DNA of 7,316 nucleotides, taken from NCBI GenBank assembly GCA_030731685.1, contig JANQTO010000067.1, positions 1 through 7,316 on the forward strand, in the 5' to 3' direction. Numbering within the stretch: the first letter of the stretch is position 1; each line of letters starts with the position of its first letter. This DNA comes from Nonlabens sp. (GTDB taxonomy: Bacteria > Bacteroidota > Bacteroidia > Flavobacteriales > Flavobacteriaceae). A model generated the notes under the pieces. The model was given only the letters and a program-made list of their open reading frames with translations, did not search any database and was not told the origin of the DNA. Position numbers and translations under genes: made by a program. Shown piece by piece: positions 6,178 to 7,316 of the stretch.

Positions 6178-7308
6178 ATGCGCTATGATTCCATTCTAGG
6201 ACTTGAACATATTAAAAAACACCTGCAATCAACAGTTGATAACGACCGTATTGCACACGCACAGCTCTTTGTGGGACCTACAGGTAGCGGTATTTTACCA
6301 CTTGCCATTGCTTACTCGCGTTCCATTTTATGTCGTGACGGTGGCGCGCACTGTGATGCGCAACTAGACGCACTATCGCATCCAGATTTGCATTTTTCCT
6401 ATCCCATTGCAAGTAGTCCCAGCGCTAGTGAAAAACCGGTTGCAGACGACTATATAAAACAGTGGCGCACCTTTGTTAAGGAAGAGCCGTATGGCGACAT
6501 AGCAGCGTGGGGACAAGCTGCTGGCCTAGACAAAAAAGAATTACTTCTCAATGTTCATGAAGCGGCAGCCATAGGTAAAAAACTAAGCTTAAAAGCCTAT
6601 GAAGGCGGCTATAAAGTACTGCTGATTTGGGGTGCAGATCATATGAATGTAGCTGCTGCAAACAAATTACTTAAACTTATAGAAGAACCACCTGCAAAAA
6701 CAGTCATCTTACTACTCGCTGAAGATGAAGATAGAATCATTAAAACCATACAATCGCGCTGTCAAGTCTTACACGTACCCAAACTAGCAAATGACCTTGT
6801 TGCAAATGGCCTTGTTTCATCCCAAAGAATTGATGAATCTAAAGCGCAATTAGTTGCTAGACAGGCAAATGGAGATTACTTTAAAGCCCAGCAACTTCTT
6901 GCAAACGAGCATGAAGATACACAGTTTGAGGCCTGGTTTATTGCCTGGGTACGCACGGCATTTAAAGCAAAAGGAAATAAAGCCAGTATCACCGACCTAA
7001 TCGCCTGGTCAGAAAATATTGCAAGCTTAAATCGGGATACACAAAAAAGGTTTTTAAATTATTGTCTCGAATTCTTTAGACAGGCACTTTTACTGAATTA
7101 TAAAGCTGTACCTGCGGTATATTTAAAACCTACTTCCACAGATTTTTTATTAGAAAAATTTGCTCCCTTCATAGACGGGCACAAAATCGTTGACATCAAC
7201 AATTCCATTAATGAAGCTATGTTTCACATAGAACGCAATGGGAATAGCAAGATTATTCTAACAGATTTAGCCATTTCGTTGACTAGAATGATACATAAAC
7301 AGGCGTAA
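6178..7308 (+). CDS. holB: DNA polymerase III subunit delta-prime (clamp loader)
   Basis: This 376-residue protein is the delta-prime subunit of the clamp loader, which places the beta sliding clamp on primed DNA. The N-terminal AAA+ fold opens with ILGLEHIKKHL and HAQLFVGPTGSG (27-38). The P-loop position reads GPTGSGIL without the lysine of a working Walker A motif, as expected for delta-prime, which does not hydrolyse ATP. The sensor-1/arginine-finger motif SRC is intact (193-195) in IQSRCQVL, after the conserved NKLLKLIEEPP (162-172). The usual zinc module has only two cysteines left (C52, C59) before SHPDLHF, so zinc binding is doubtful. The C-terminal half (about 205-376) is helical, as expected for the collar domain. 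The ATG at 6178 fits the family N-terminus; a TTG at 6139 in the same frame lies upstream of the promoter box and adds an unrelated leader. Only eight bases follow its stop in the window. Confidence 0.94.
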   Translation: MRYDSILGLEHIKKHLQSTVDNDRIAHAQLFVGPTGSGILPLAIAYSRSILCRDGGAHCDAQLDALSHPDLHFSYPIASSPSASEKPVADDYIKQWRTFVKEEPYGDIAAWGQAAGLDKKELLLNVHEAAAIGKKLSLKAYEGGYKVLLIWGADHMNVAAANKLLKLIEEPPAKTVILLLAEDEDRIIKTIQSRCQVLHVPKLANDLVANGLVSSQRIDESKAQLVARQANGDYFKAQQLLANEHEDTQFEAWFIAWVRTAFKAKGNKASITDLIAWSENIASLNRDTQKRFLNYCLEFFRQALLLNYKAVPAVYLKPTSTDFLLEKFAPFIDGHKIVDINNSINEAMFHIERNGNSKIILTDLAISLTRMIHKQA

Positions 7309-7316
7309 CATCGATT

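Noticed and set aside
6276..6299. Glycine-rich GPTGSG loop in HolB as a working ATP-binding site.
   Set aside because: The lysine and Ser/Thr of Walker A are missing (GPTGSGIL), as is normal for the non-ATPase delta-prime subunit.
1..7316. Searched for CRISPR repeats, tRNA or rRNA genes, insertion-sequence ends, riboswitches and phage or toxin genes.
   Set aside because: None was seen. The window is almost fully filled by conserved genes, and the only gaps above 70 bases are the two divergent control regions and the terminator region.

Overview
The window looks like an ordinary chromosomal segment of a flavobacterium (phylum Bacteroidota, probably a marine Flavobacteriaceae of the Dokdonia type). 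Four lines of evidence support this. The protein families are flavobacterial in style: a bacterial GH3 protein, a DUF4837 lipoprotein, a very short TatA, and a delta-prime clamp-loader subunit with a degenerate P-loop. The intergenic -7 boxes match the Bacteroidota consensus TAnnTTTG. There are no convincing Shine-Dalgarno sequences. A 16-bp palindrome occurs twice inside genes. The genus is a guess; the phylum is fairly safe.

Layout, left to right. A leftward pair comes first: an M23 envelope peptidase (start at 2011) followed by a GH3-family adenylating enzyme (start at 1151, running off the left edge), joined by a one-base TAATG overlap. A 158-bp divergent control region (2012-2169) separates this pair from rightward tatA (2170-2367). 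tatA ends at a strong hairpin terminator (2389-2426), which also faces the end of a second leftward operon: pgk (start at 6103), then an MltD-type lytic transglycosylase, then a DUF4837 lipoprotein (stop at 2451). The gaps inside this operon are only 9 and 5 bases. A 74-bp divergent control region (6104-6177) separates pgk from rightward holB (6178-7308), which is complete just before the right edge.

How the genes relate. Four products act in or on the envelope: the M23 peptidase and the lytic transglycosylase on peptidoglycan, TatA in export of folded proteins, and the DUF4837 lipoprotein. The other three are cytoplasmic: Pgk in glycolysis, HolB in the clamp loader, and GH3 as a probable acyl-adenylate amide synthetase of unknown substrate. 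Nothing indicates a mobile element, phage, CRISPR array, toxin system or biosynthetic cluster. All six complete genes look intact.

I do not see an undescribed multi-gene system. The signal least explained by the genes is the palindrome CGCTTTCGCGAAAGCG at 1005-1020 and, extended to 18 bp, at 5713-5730. It lies in the same reading frame of two unrelated genes and encodes Ala-Phe-Ala-Lys-Ala both times, which suggests a genome-wide iterated palindrome. Lesser points are four exact TAnnTTTG boxes as two divergent pairs, a possibly leaderless holB transcript, and a 10-bp direct repeat between the M23 gene and tatA.
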